A stretch of DNA of 64,000 nucleotides, taken from positions 17,365 to 81,364 of the forward strand of contig JAFUPN010000010.1 of assembly GCA_017481205.1 (NCBI GenBank), given 5' to 3'. The position numbers and the translations under genes were made by a program. The stretch's first letter is position 1, and every line of letters begins with the position of its first letter. This DNA comes from Clostridia bacterium. Its GTDB lineage: Bacteria; Bacillota; Clostridia; UMGS1810. This document shows, piece by piece, positions 33,759 through 42,677 of this stretch. The notes below the pieces were generated by a model. It was not told the origin of the DNA. It was given only the letters and a program-made list of their open reading frames with translations, and made no database searches.

Positions 33759-34943
33759 TTATTCGATGCAGCTGTACACTATATTACGAAGCTCATAATG
33801 AACACGGATATCCCAGTTGTGTACATGCTGAAAATAGCTGATAGACAGTTGATTTTTTGGGTCAACCATAGCAAACGCACCTGCTGCACCATCCCAGCCA
33901 AATTCTCCTACCGGGCTCAGTGAGCCGCTGATACTTCTGTCCATGTGGGTACGAACACCAAGACCATAGCCATAGCCTTTTCTGAGTGTCTGAAAATCCT
34001 CATATTGCTGAGGATTCAGATGATTTTCAGCCATCAGCTCTACAGATGCGGAAGAAAGGAGTCTGTATCCGTTTTTACCTACACCGCCGTTTGCAAGAGC
34101 ATCAATAAACACAGCATAATCTGCGGTACAAGAAGCAAGACCGGCACCGCCGCTTTCGTATTTGTCAGAAAGATTGTACGGGCACGCAAGCTGAGTTTGC
34201 TGAGCTTTTCTGTCTTCGTCAAAGCGATAGAGAGCTGCCATCCTTGACAGCCTTTCCTCATCCTTTGGTATTCCGAAAAAGGTATCATTCATTCCCAGAG
34301 GCTTAAAGATATTTTCTGACATATAGTCTCCAAGCTTCTGTCCTGACCATACCTCTATTAATGCACCAAGCACATCGTGACAAAGGCTGTATCTGTATCT
34401 TGTGCCGGGCTCAAAACCGAGAACGGTTTCAGCTATTGCGCCAACCAAATCTCTTGTTGAGGTTTTACCCCTGGCTAATGCCTCCTTTATACCCTTTGCT
34501 TGAAGGTCATAATCAAGACCGGCACCCATGGTAAACAAATCCTTAATTGTAATTTGATTTTCGGCATAGCCGTCTGCAGTTGCACCGATGCTCTCACCCT
34601 TGGTGCTTCCGCTGGTAATTGCTGCAGCATTATCGTTATTAAGATTATCCGAGGTAATCCTCATTTTTTCGTACTCAGGCAAATACTTTGAAACAGGGTC
34701 ACTGAGCAAAAATCTGCCCTTTTCCATAAGCTGCAGTGCAGAAACACAGGTAAGCATTTTTGTCATGGAAAATATCATATAAATCTCATTTCCGTTCATG
34801 GGCTTGCTGTTTTCTCTGTCGCTCATACCGGTGTAATATCTGTAAATCATTTCATGGCCTTTGTACACAATACAATCCACACCGGGTACATCATATTCAT
34901 TTACAACTCTGTCAAGATAATCGTTAAGCTTTGAAAAATCCAT
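33759..34943 (-). CDS. Serine hydrolase, class C beta-lactamase/esterase family
   Basis: A 394-residue protein of the beta-lactamase (PF00144) family. The nucleophile motif is SMTK (FSMTKMLTCVSAL), the Tyr motif YRYSLCHDVLGALIEVWSG, and a late GEFGWDGAAGAF box that stands for the KTG/HTG strand. There is no signal peptide, so it is likely a cytoplasmic esterase or peptidase-like enzyme rather than a resistance enzyme. The start at the second Met (34943) places AAGGAG at normal spacing; the Met two codons earlier is too close. It lies 11 bp after the GH26-like gene, likely the same transcript. Confidence 0.85.
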   Translation of the reverse strand: MDFSKLNDYLDRVVNEYDVPGVDCIVYKGHEMIYRYYTGMSDRENSKPMNGNEIYMIFSMTKMLTCVSALQLMEKGRFLLSDPVSKYLPEYEKMRITSDNLNNDNAAAITSGSTKGESIGATADGYAENQITIKDLFTMGAGLDYDLQAKGIKEALARGKTSTRDLVGAIAETVLGFEPGTRYRYSLCHDVLGALIEVWSGQKLGDYMSENIFKPLGMNDTFFGIPKDEERLSRMAALYRFDEDRKAQQTQLACPYNLSDKYESGGAGLASCTADYAVFIDALANGGVGKNGYRLLSSASVELMAENHLNPQQYEDFQTLRKGYGYGLGVRTHMDRSISGSLSPVGEFGWDGAAGAFAMVDPKNQLSISYFQHVHNWDIRVHYELRNIVYSCIE

Positions 34944-34954
34944 TGTCATTCTCC

Positions 34955-36697
34955 TTATTTAGCCGAAAGATAATAATTGTTTATACTAACCGTCCTTGAA
35001 GCATCGTCCCATTGAACATTTGCATTTAATGCTTCTGACACCGCTCTTGCAGGAACATATGTCCTGTCGTTTACAAGCTGTGCGGGTACATCCAGTTCAA
35101 CAGTGCGGTTGTTTACCATCATTTTATTGCCGCCGATTGTAAGCGTTATTATGATACCATCTCTGACAGCGGTAACTGTCTGTGTTGCATCATCCCACTC
35201 AACAGTTGCATTAAGGCTCTCAAAAATACCTCTGAGCGGCACAAGAGTTCTTGACTCCTTGATAATTGCAGGAGAGTCAAAATTCATTTTCTCACCGTTT
35301 ATAACAACCTCAACCGTTTCATATCCGCTATTAACTGCAGAATATCCAGGTACCTCGGGCTCTGCTCCAAATCTTATATACTGTCCTTTCTTATAAAAGG
35401 TGGTTACAATTTCCTGACCGAGGGTAGAAACTGTCAGATTGTGTGCTCCGTCAGGCATATCCGATATATTAAGGGGACAGGTATACGGTATTGTATTGCT
35501 TGAATGGTACCACTCGCCGTCAACGGTATAGTTTATATAGATACCGGAAGGATTTTTTGGAAAATGAGCCAGAGTATAGAGATTTACAATACCGTCTTTT
35601 GCTGCAAGAGCACCTGCATTACTTACGGGACTGTAACAAAATTCAGCATCGCTGCCATACTCAGTTATATATGCGCCGCTGTTTTTTGCCTCATTGAATA
35701 TATCAACGGCATAGGGATAATTATTAATATCAAACCTTTCAGTCTCATATTGACGATGGTTATTAAAGTAGTTAATCATCTTAATCTGAGGGTATGCCAT
35801 TATCAGACTGTAAAGCATATTTCTCAGACGAGGAGCAGCCCAATCTGACAACTCTTCACCAAATTTATTATTTGTGGGAACACCGCCTTCACTTATCATA
35901 AGAGGCTTATTGATATTGTTTTTCTTCATAAAGTTCACAATAGGCTTTATTCTGTTTATAGCCCAAGCATTATCTCCGGTCATAAAATATACAGAGTCCT
36001 TCTGTGAAGTATTTGGATTAGACTGAAAATATTTTATCATATAACAGCTTACGCCCACCCAATCCACATATTCATCACCGGGATAATAGTATTCAAAGGG
36101 TCTGTCAAGACCTCCAAGGTCATTGGGAGACCACACAACGGCAAAATTGGGATATTCATGAATCATATTTGCTACAGTTCTGAAAACCTCAACATATCTG
36201 TTAGGGTCATCGCCCGTGGGTGACACATTCATTTCGTTGGCAAATCTTATGAACATAGGCTTGTTGTAGGAATTAAGCGTATCAAGCACATTGCGTACAA
36301 CGTTATAATCAACCTCATCAAGACTGTTGATTGTCCAGCCAATCATAGAAATTACGTTATCATTTTTTATCATCTGATTTGCCGGATAATACAGATCGGG
36401 CTGAGTCATCCCCTCAACATATGTAAGATAAGAGCTGAGAGGCAAAATTGGCTCGGCTGTCTCGGCAATTGAGCCGAGATATACACCTCCCCTTGGTTCA
36501 AACTTAGCGCCGTAATAAGGTGCAGTTTCGAGAGAGCCCTCTGCATAAAGACCGTAATGAGTGGTATCTACCATGTACTGCTTATCTTTCAAAAGAGCTC
36601 CCCAATCAGGCTGAGGAAAATCAAAAGCTAAAGCGTTGGTACAAAAAAGTACCGTTACTATAAATACTATGACAAATGAAATAATTCTTTTTAGCAT
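34955..36697 (-). CDS. Secreted GH26-like glycosidase with C-terminal stalk domains
   Basis: A 580-residue protein starting MLKRIISFVIVFIVTVLFC at 36697 with GGAGG upstream; the signal peptide ends near ALA-FDF. Residues about 45-360 resemble a GH26 (beta-mannanase-like) barrel: IGWTINSLDEVDYNVVRNVL, FIRFANEMNVSPTGDDPNRY (acid/base Glu as in RPFHEMNG), VVWSPNDLGG, DEYVDWVGVSCY, and PLMISEGG (candidate nucleophile). Residues about 460-580 form two copper-amine-oxidase-like stalk modules (SRTLVPLRGIFESLNATVEW, DRTYVPARAVSEALNANVQW), typical of wall-attached clostridial proteins. The last codons (NNYYLSAK) lie in an 18-bp match to the family A repeat end. The substrate is not determinable. Confidence 0.78.
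   Translation of the reverse strand: MLKRIISFVIVFIVTVLFCTNALAFDFPQPDWGALLKDKQYMVDTTHYGLYAEGSLETAPYYGAKFEPRGGVYLGSIAETAEPILPLSSYLTYVEGMTQPDLYYPANQMIKNDNVISMIGWTINSLDEVDYNVVRNVLDTLNSYNKPMFIRFANEMNVSPTGDDPNRYVEVFRTVANMIHEYPNFAVVWSPNDLGGLDRPFEYYYPGDEYVDWVGVSCYMIKYFQSNPNTSQKDSVYFMTGDNAWAINRIKPIVNFMKKNNINKPLMISEGGVPTNNKFGEELSDWAAPRLRNMLYSLIMAYPQIKMINYFNNHRQYETERFDINNYPYAVDIFNEAKNSGAYITEYGSDAEFCYSPVSNAGALAAKDGIVNLYTLAHFPKNPSGIYINYTVDGEWYHSSNTIPYTCPLNISDMPDGAHNLTVSTLGQEIVTTFYKKGQYIRFGAEPEVPGYSAVNSGYETVEVVINGEKMNFDSPAIIKESRTLVPLRGIFESLNATVEWDDATQTVTAVRDGIIITLTIGGNKMMVNNRTVELDVPAQLVNDRTYVPARAVSEALNANVQWDDASRTVSINNYYLSAK
34962..34979. repeat. Solo family A repeat end at the 3' end of the GH26-like gene
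   Basis: TAGCCGAAAGATAATAAT, identical to the first 18 bp of the inverted repeat of the element at 842. It encodes the final residues YYLSA of the GH26-like protein (the TT at 34961 side supplies the Lys and stop). Confidence 0.65.
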
Positions 36698-36750
36698 AGC
36701 CAACCTCCGGTTAAAATTCAGTATTGGTTGTTAAGGCTAATATATTTTCA

Positions 36751-36782
36751 AAAGCTCCCTTTAATAATTTTCCGGGAGCTTT
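36751..36782 (-). terminator. Terminator of the nucleoside ABC transporter operon
   Basis: Minus strand AAAGCTCCC / GGGAGCTTTT, 14-base loop. Confidence 0.75.
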
Positions 36783-36804
36783 GATATCCGTTATATTTAT
36801 TTAA

Positions 36805-37791
36805 TCAGCGTTCTTCGCGGAAATATGCAAGTCCGAGGGAAGCAGGAGGCTGATTTTCTTTTCTGTCACGAATACTGGTAATCACCAGTACAAGTATGGT
36901 TACAACATAAGGCAGCATCTCAAAAAGCTTCTTGGTGCTGACTGTAATATCCGGAATGTATGTAGGAATAACATACAGGAAACCAAAAAGTATTGAACCG
37001 AGAATACTTATGCTGGGACGCCACACTGAGAATATTACCAGTGCAATTGACAGCCATCCCCTGTCTCCGAAACCGTTGTTTGACCATACACCGTTTGCAT
37101 AGTCCATAACATAATACAAGCCGCCGAGGCCTGCTATGGCACTGCCTATGCATGTTGCTATGTATTTATATCCTGTAACATTAATACCTGCCGCATCAGC
37201 AGTCTCGGGACTCTCACCGACAGCTCTGAGGTGTAGTCCGATTCTGGTTTTGCCAAGAATATGCGAGGACACGAGAGCAACAATTATTGCCACATATACC
37301 AAAAATCCGTAGGAAAGGAATATCTCACCAAACCATCCGAGCTTATCTGCAAAAGGCAGCTGTGTTTTAAATATCATGCTGGTTGAAGAAAGCGAAATAG
37401 AAGGCACATCGCTGTTAACAAGCTTGATAAGAGAACCGCCGAAAAAGTTTCCTATTCCGATACCGAAGGTAGTAAGAGCAAGGCCTGTCACATTTTGATT
37501 GGCACGAAGAGTTACTGTAAGAAAGCAGTATATAAGCCCCATCAAAGCCGAACCGAGCAGGCAGCAAATAAGAGGTATCAGAATTGAAAGAAACGGATTC
37601 ATCATATCGGGTGATGCAACACTTTGCTCATAGATAAAGGAGCCGGCAACACCACTTATGGCACCAACATACATAATTCCGGGGATACCGAGATTGAGAT
37701 GACCGGATTTTTCTGTCAAGATTTCACCGGTAGAGCCAAAGAGCAGAGGTGTACCCTGCATAACTGCACGTTGAATAATTGTAGCTATCAC
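36805..37791 (-). CDS. Nucleoside ABC transporter permease (NupQ/YufQ-like)
   Basis: A 328-residue inner-membrane permease of the branched-chain/BMP-type ABC family with eight to ten TM segments. Signature stretches are GEILTEKSGHLNLGIPGIM, LRANQNVTGLALTTFGIG and LRAVGESPETADAAGINV, the cytoplasmic EAA-like loop that contacts the ATPase. It pairs with the permease gene at 37788-38888 (4-bp overlap). It is the last gene of the xpt-BMP-ATPase-permease-permease set, supporting purine nucleoside or base uptake. Confidence 0.88.
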   Translation of the reverse strand: MIATIIQRAVMQGTPLLFGSTGEILTEKSGHLNLGIPGIMYVGAISGVAGSFIYEQSVASPDMMNPFLSILIPLICCLLGSALMGLIYCFLTVTLRANQNVTGLALTTFGIGIGNFFGGSLIKLVNSDVPSISLSSTSMIFKTQLPFADKLGWFGEIFLSYGFLVYVAIIVALVSSHILGKTRIGLHLRAVGESPETADAAGINVTGYKYIATCIGSAIAGLGGLYYVMDYANGVWSNNGFGDRGWLSIALVIFSVWRPSISILGSILFGFLYVIPTYIPDITVSTKKLFEMLPYVVTILVLVITSIRDRKENQPPASLGLAYFREER

Positions 37792-38888
37792 TTTGAGCCC
37801 TCCTTACTTGTTTTATTAATTTTAACAGTATAGTTTATAAAAAATTCCGAGCCTATTATGAAGAAAATTATGATTCCTGTTATAATATCCGAAAAAGACG
37901 GATTCAGGCGGTATACCTCTGAAATTTTGGAAGCGCCTTTTTCAAGAAAAACTATCAGCAGCGAGGTCACTATCATAAATACCGGATTGAATTTTGCAAG
38001 CCAGGAAACCATAATTGCGGTAAAGCCCCTGCCTCCGGCAGTCTCACTCTTTAAAGAATGATCTGTTCCTGCCACAAGCAAAAAGCCTGCTATACCGCAT
38101 ATTGCACCTGAGATAGCCATAGTCCTTAAAACAACCTTTTTTACATTAATACCGATATATTTTGCAGTATTTTCGCTTTCACCAACAACAGAAATCTCAT
38201 AGCCCTGTTTGCTGTATTTAAGATATATGTACATAATAACCGTAAGTACAATTACAATCAGAATGTTTATAAGATATTTTTGACCGAAAAGCATGGGCAG
38301 CTGACCGAATTCAAGAGTACGGGGTGTTCCGGAGCCCTTGTGAACCGACCATTCCAGAGTGAAATAAGCCACAATCTGGATTGCAATATAGTTCATCATA
38401 AGTGTAAACAGGGTCTCATTGGAATTGAACCTGGTTTTAAAATATGCAGGAACAAGTCCCCAGAGAGCTCCTGCTGCAATACTTGTAATTGCCATTACAA
38501 GTATAAGAAGAGGTGTAGGAAGGCTCTCTCCGAGAAAAATCATACATGTAGCAGTGGCAAGACCGCCCACAAGCACCTGACCCTCAGCGCCAATATTCCA
38601 GAATCTCATTTTAAAAGCCGGAGTAACAGCAAGGGAAATACAAAGAAGTATGGCAGTATTCTGCAACAGATTCCACACAAGACGCGGAGTACCTACCGCT
38701 CCCTCAATCATTGTCATATACATTTTTACAGGATTGAGCTTTGTCAGCGCAATGGTAATAACACCGCACACAATCAAAGCAAAAACAACCGAAACAATTC
38801 TTATTATCCAGGCTTTCCACCAGACAATATCATCTCTCTTTGCAATATGCAGTGCAGAGGGTGAAAGCATTGTCAGCAAATTATTCAT
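37788..38888 (-). CDS. Nucleoside ABC transporter permease (NupP/YufP-like)
   Basis: A 366-residue polytopic permease. Features are AVTPAFKMRFWNIGAEGQVLVGGL, FNSNETLFTLMMNYIA, and the ATPase-contact loop VVGESENTAKYIGINVKKVVLRT. It overlaps the downstream permease by 4 bp and the upstream ATPase by 8 bp. That tight overlap indicates one translational unit and a fixed subunit ratio. Confidence 0.88.
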   Translation of the reverse strand: MNNLLTMLSPSALHIAKRDDIVWWKAWIIRIVSVVFALIVCGVITIALTKLNPVKMYMTMIEGAVGTPRLVWNLLQNTAILLCISLAVTPAFKMRFWNIGAEGQVLVGGLATATCMIFLGESLPTPLLILVMAITSIAAGALWGLVPAYFKTRFNSNETLFTLMMNYIAIQIVAYFTLEWSVHKGSGTPRTLEFGQLPMLFGQKYLINILIVIVLTVIMYIYLKYSKQGYEISVVGESENTAKYIGINVKKVVLRTMAISGAICGIAGFLLVAGTDHSLKSETAGGRGFTAIMVSWLAKFNPVFMIVTSLLIVFLEKGASKISEVYRLNPSFSDIITGIIIFFIIGSEFFINYTVKINKTSKEGSK

Positions 38889-40443
38889 TTGTATTCACTC
38901 CCCTTTCATCAGATATATCTCCATGACCGGTTTTAGTCATAAGGAGACCGATTTCTTCTTTAGTCGCAGTTCTGCCGTCAACAGTACCGGCAATTTTCCC
39001 TCCGCCGATTACCAGTATTCTGTCACAGAGCTCAAGCAGTACGTCAAGATCCTCGCCCACAAAAATCACCGCAACACCTTTTTGTTTTTGCTCATTCAAA
39101 AGATTGTATATAGTGTAGGATGAATTAATGTCAAGACCGCGCACAGGATATGCCGCCATAAGAACCGTGGGCGATGAAGCAATCTCCCTGCCTACAAGTA
39201 TTTTCTGAACATTACCCCCGGAAAGACGTCTTACGGGAGTGTTTGCAGATGGTGTGACAACCTCAAGACGGTCTATTATCTCATCAGCAAGAGATTTGGG
39301 AGCCTTTCGCTGCAGAAAAACAGACTTACCCTTTTTGTAGCTGCGAAGCATCATATTGTCAACAATATCCATATTGCCAACCAGTCCCATGCCGAGTCTG
39401 TCCTCGGGCACAAAGGCAAGACGGACACCCATCTGACGGATTTCAAGCGGGGTTTTGTCACGAAGCCTTTCCTCCTTACCGGTTTTAGGGTCATGGTAGA
39501 GAACCTCACCGGAGGTAAGATGCTGAAGTCCTGCAATAGACTCAAGCAGCTCACGCTGACCGCTACCTGCAATGCCGGCAATACCGAGTATTTCTCCGGA
39601 ACGAGCCGTAAAAGAAACATCATCAAGCACCTTGATACCCTCACGGTTTACACAGCTGATTTTGTCAACAACAATTCTGTCGGAGCAGTTTACCGGCTCA
39701 CTTCTCTCAATATTGAGTGAAATCTTCTTGCCCACCATCATTTCGGTAAGCTGTGATTCATTTGTCTCAGCAGTTTTGACCGTGCCTATGTATTCACCCT
39801 TGCGAAGCACTGCAACACTGTCAGAAAGCGAAAGCACTTCATGGAGCTTATGTGTAATAATTATGATAGCCTTGCCACTCTCACGCATATTTCTGAGTAC
39901 AGCAAAAAGCTTGAGGGTTTCCTGAGGAGTAAGCACAGCTGTGGGCTCATCAAGAATGAGAATATCCGCCCCTCTGAAAAGAACCTTGATAATCTCAACA
40001 GTCTGTTTTTCGGAAACCGACATTTCGTATATCTTTTTGTACGGATCCAGCTCAAATCCATATTGTTCGGTAATCTCTTTTATTTTCTCAACATATGCAG
40101 GCAAATCAAAGCCTTTTTCGTCCTCAAGACCGAGAACAATATTCTCAGCGGCAGAAAATACATCAACAAGCTTGAAATGCTGATGAATCATGCCAATTTT
40201 GTAGTTGAATGCATCCTTAGGAGAGGCTATTTCCACCTCCTGCCCGTCGATAAACATCTGTCCGCTATCCGGATAATAGATACCGGAAACCATATTCATA
40301 AGAGTGGTTTTACCGCTTCCGTTTTCTCCGAGGATAGACAGAATCTCTCCTTTTCTGACCTGAAGAGACACATTTTTGTTTGCAACAACACTTCCAAAGG
40401 ATTTGGTTATGTTTTTTAGTTCAAGTGCAATTTTCTGTTCCAT
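38881..40443 (-). CDS. Nucleoside ABC transporter ATPase with two ABC domains (NupO/YufO-like)
   Basis: A 520-residue duplicated ATPase. Domain 1 has Walker A LGENGSGKTTLM, signature MSVSEKQTVEI and Walker B ILILDEPTAVL. Domain 2 has GIAGIAGSGQRELLESIAG (degenerate Walker A), signature RRLSGGNVQKILVGREI and MAAYPVRGLD in place of a normal Walker B, the usual asymmetry of sugar/nucleoside ATPases. The start at 40443 is chosen because the upstream Met codon itself lies in the GGAG site. It couples to the two permeases downstream. Confidence 0.9.
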   Translation of the reverse strand: MEQKIALELKNITKSFGSVVANKNVSLQVRKGEILSILGENGSGKTTLMNMVSGIYYPDSGQMFIDGQEVEIASPKDAFNYKIGMIHQHFKLVDVFSAAENIVLGLEDEKGFDLPAYVEKIKEITEQYGFELDPYKKIYEMSVSEKQTVEIIKVLFRGADILILDEPTAVLTPQETLKLFAVLRNMRESGKAIIIITHKLHEVLSLSDSVAVLRKGEYIGTVKTAETNESQLTEMMVGKKISLNIERSEPVNCSDRIVVDKISCVNREGIKVLDDVSFTARSGEILGIAGIAGSGQRELLESIAGLQHLTSGEVLYHDPKTGKEERLRDKTPLEIRQMGVRLAFVPEDRLGMGLVGNMDIVDNMMLRSYKKGKSVFLQRKAPKSLADEIIDRLEVVTPSANTPVRRLSGGNVQKILVGREIASSPTVLMAAYPVRGLDINSSYTIYNLLNEQKQKGVAVIFVGEDLDVLLELCDRILVIGGGKIAGTVDGRTATKEEIGLLMTKTGHGDISDERGVNTNE

Positions 40444-40600
40444 AAGCTTCTCCATTATATATTTTTCTTTTGAATTTTAATAAACCCACTGCGACAATAC
40501 GCTTATTGAAAGTCAAAAGTCAGTCAGCCGGCAATACAAATTAACTGTCTAAAAAATCGTATCACTTACCAATAATGCCTATTAAAGCAAAAATAAAGTT

Positions 40601-40627
40601 ATGGGGCGGAAGAAATCCCCCGCCCCT
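40601..40627 (-). terminator. GC-rich hairpin between BMP lipoprotein and ATPase genes
   Basis: GGGGCGG / CCGCCCC stem with a weak T-rich follow-up on the minus strand. It may attenuate transcription so that the binding protein is made in excess over the ABC subunits, a common arrangement. Confidence 0.5.
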
Positions 40628-40642
40628 TGTTTACAATCCGGA

Positions 40643-41851
40643 TTAGAACATGCTGTTGAGCAGTGTTATACCGTCAATCTGAATATCAAAGTAAGGAGCT
40701 GAGCGGTATTCAGACTCATGGAAATATCCGTCTGAAATAGCCTCAGTATCTTTTTCATATGCAGCATCTGTATCAACATCTGCTATATATGATTCAAGCT
40801 TCTTACCTTCTACAGTAAAGTTGTTTGTATCAAATACATTGAGCTCGCCTGAAATAAGCTTAGCCTTTGCTTCGTCAATAGCTGCCTGTGTGCCTTCTGC
40901 AGCTACAGCCTCGTTAACCTCTGTAAGAGCTACAGCGCCGCCTTCAAAGCCTTCGCACCAGTCATAAGCGATTGTCTCGCCGTTCTTAGCATTGTTGATG
41001 ATATACTTGAAGTAAGGAGACCAGTCGATTCTTGAAGATACGATAAACGTGTTGGGGCAAGCGCTCTGTGTGCTACCGTTGTAGGAAACATTGGGAACAC
41101 CTGCATTTTCACATGCTGTGGGCGCACCCATTGAGTCAGCATGCTGGCTTATAAGTACACAGTTGTTGCTGAGGAGCTTTGTAGCAGCTTCTTTTTCAAG
41201 AGCTTCATCATACCAGCTTCCTGTAAACTGTACTTCCATTGTTACAGAAGGACATACGGATTTTGCACCAAGATAGAAGGATGTGTAGCCAGAGATAACC
41301 TCTGCATATGTATATGCGCCGACATATCCCATTTTTGCCTGGTCAGCAGTGATTTTGCCGCTTTCAATCATTTCATTGAGCTTCATACCTGCTGCGATAC
41401 CTGCAAGATATCTGCCTTCATAAACAGACGCAAATGCATTATGGAAGTTTGCAACATTCTCTGTATGAGCTGTTGTACCTGTAGCATGGCAGAATTCAAC
41501 CTCAGGGAATTCCTTTGCAGCCTTAAGAATATAAGGCTCATGACCGAAGCTGTTAGCAAAAACAACATTACAGCCCTGGTCAGCAAGGTCTGCAGCTGCT
41601 TCATAACATTCATTACCCTCAGGAACATTGGTCTTGAAAATAACCTGTTCTTCGGAAAGTCCGAGCTCTTCTGTAGCGGACTTGGCAGCATCAAGGAAGT
41701 TTTTGTCATAAGTTGAGTTTTCATCATGCAAGAAAATAAAACCGATTTTAAAATCATCGGTGCTTGCTGTTTCCCCGCCGCAAGCTGCAAACATAGCAAC
41801 CGAAGTTACCAGCATGGCTGCAACGAGAAGTAATGTTACAATTTTTTTCAT
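40643..41851 (-). CDS. BMP-family nucleoside-binding lipoprotein
   Basis: Extracellular substrate-binding lipoprotein of the ABC importer. The 402-residue protein starts MKKIVTLLLVAAMLVTSV at 41851 (GGAGGG upstream), with lipobox MFAACGG (lipidated Cys). The Bmp/PnrA fold is recognised by KIGFIFLHDENSTYDKNFLDAA, VVFANSFGHEPYILKAA, GRYLAGIAAG, KMGYVGAYTYAEVISGYTSF, and CVLISQHADSMG. PnrA-type proteins bind purine nucleosides, matching the neighbouring xpt. Confidence 0.9.
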   Translation of the reverse strand: MKKIVTLLLVAAMLVTSVAMFAACGGETASTDDFKIGFIFLHDENSTYDKNFLDAAKSATEELGLSEEQVIFKTNVPEGNECYEAAADLADQGCNVVFANSFGHEPYILKAAKEFPEVEFCHATGTTAHTENVANFHNAFASVYEGRYLAGIAAGMKLNEMIESGKITADQAKMGYVGAYTYAEVISGYTSFYLGAKSVCPSVTMEVQFTGSWYDEALEKEAATKLLSNNCVLISQHADSMGAPTACENAGVPNVSYNGSTQSACPNTFIVSSRIDWSPYFKYIINNAKNGETIAYDWCEGFEGGAVALTEVNEAVAAEGTQAAIDEAKAKLISGELNVFDTNNFTVEGKKLESYIADVDTDAAYEKDTEAISDGYFHESEYRSAPYFDIQIDGITLLNSMF

Positions 41852-41912
41852 TTTAAATACCCTCCTGCCTTTCAGCAAAATTTAATTTATGTAAATTAAT
41901 TTACATACAATA

Positions 41913-42500
41913 TTATCTGCGAAACTGAAGCAAATCCTCGCTCATTGACTCGACAATGGCCAGTGAATCAACCCTTATTCCCTTTGCTCTCAGCTCGTCT
42001 CCGCCGCCCTGAAAGCCTTTTTCAATAGCAATGGCGCATCCGCACAAGGATGCTCCTGCCTGATTTATAATATCCATAAGACCGTTCAACGCATTACCCT
42101 TGGCAAGAAAATCATCAATAACCAGCACCTTGTCATCACTGCCGAGAAAATCCTTGCTGACAACTGCATTATACACATTCTTTCTTGTAAAAGAAGTTAC
42201 AGTTGAATAATATACATCATCGGATATATTGTCAGACTTATTCTTTTTTGCAAAAACAACGGGAACCTTCATATAATAAGCCGCAGCAAAGGCTATGGGT
42301 ATGCCCGATGTCTCTATGGTGAGAATCTTATTGACGGGCTCATCCTTATAAAGCTCTGCTATTTCCCTGCCCATTTCCATAAGGAAATCAACATCTATAC
42401 GGTGGTTGAGAAAGCAATCAACCTTAAGTATATTTCCAGGAAGAACTCTGCCCTCCTGCAAAATTTTATTTTCCAAAGCAATTATATCAATCACTCCCAA
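41913..42500 (-). CDS. xpt: Xanthine phosphoribosyltransferase
   Basis: Converts xanthine and PRPP to XMP in purine salvage. Up to 195 residues. Matches to Xpt are GRVLPGNILKVDCFLNHRIDV, ILTIETSGIPIAFAAAYYM, VFAKKNKS, and the PRPP loop VLVIDDFLAKGNALNGL. The start is uncertain. The annotated TTG (42500) or GTG (42494) have no good site in front. A GGGAG lies at 42494-42498, and by homology the protein could begin near the TTG at 42476 (LENKILQEG), though the spacing is long. It heads the purine uptake operon, with its own consensus promoter and no room for a purine riboswitch. Confidence 0.92.
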   Translation of the reverse strand: MGVIDIIALENKILQEGRVLPGNILKVDCFLNHRIDVDFLMEMGREIAELYKDEPVNKILTIETSGIPIAFAAAYYMKVPVVFAKKNKSDNISDDVYYSTVTSFTRKNVYNAVVSKDFLGSDDKVLVIDDFLAKGNALNGLMDIINQAGASLCGCAIAIEKGFQGGGDELRAKGIRVDSLAIVESMSEDLLQFRR

Positions 42501-42533
42501 ATATCATTAAATTATAAACCAACAGATAAAAAA

Positions 42534-42562
42534 AGTATAGCACACAGAGTCATAAAAGTCAA
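42534..42562 (-). promoter_or_regulatory. Promoter of the xpt-nucleoside transporter operon
   Basis: Minus strand TTGACT (42562-42557), 17-bp spacer, TATACT (42539-42534). The predicted start near 42527 leaves a leader of only about 30 bases. Confidence 0.78.
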
Positions 42563-42584
42563 CTGATTTATGGTGATAAATGTC

Positions 42585-42666
42585 AAAAAAGCACTTCACC
42601 AAAAGGTCAAGGGTAATAAGGAAGAATATTCCCTATCACCCTCAATCTAAAAAGTGAAATGCTTTT
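42585..42666. terminator. Long imperfect palindrome, probably the rnj terminator
   Basis: Outer stem AAAAGCACTTCAC / GTGAAATGCTTTT (one mismatch) and an inner palindrome GGGTAATAAGGAAG / ATTCCCTATCACCC around GAATATTC, with Ts on the minus strand. At over 80 bases it is larger than a normal terminator and looks like a small palindromic repeat doing that job. Confidence 0.55.
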
Positions 42667-42677
42667 CATTGTCAAAA

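Noticed and set aside
42501..42533. Purine riboswitch before xpt
   Set aside because: The leader between promoter and gene is about 30 bases, too short for the aptamer; the conserved aptamer bases are absent.
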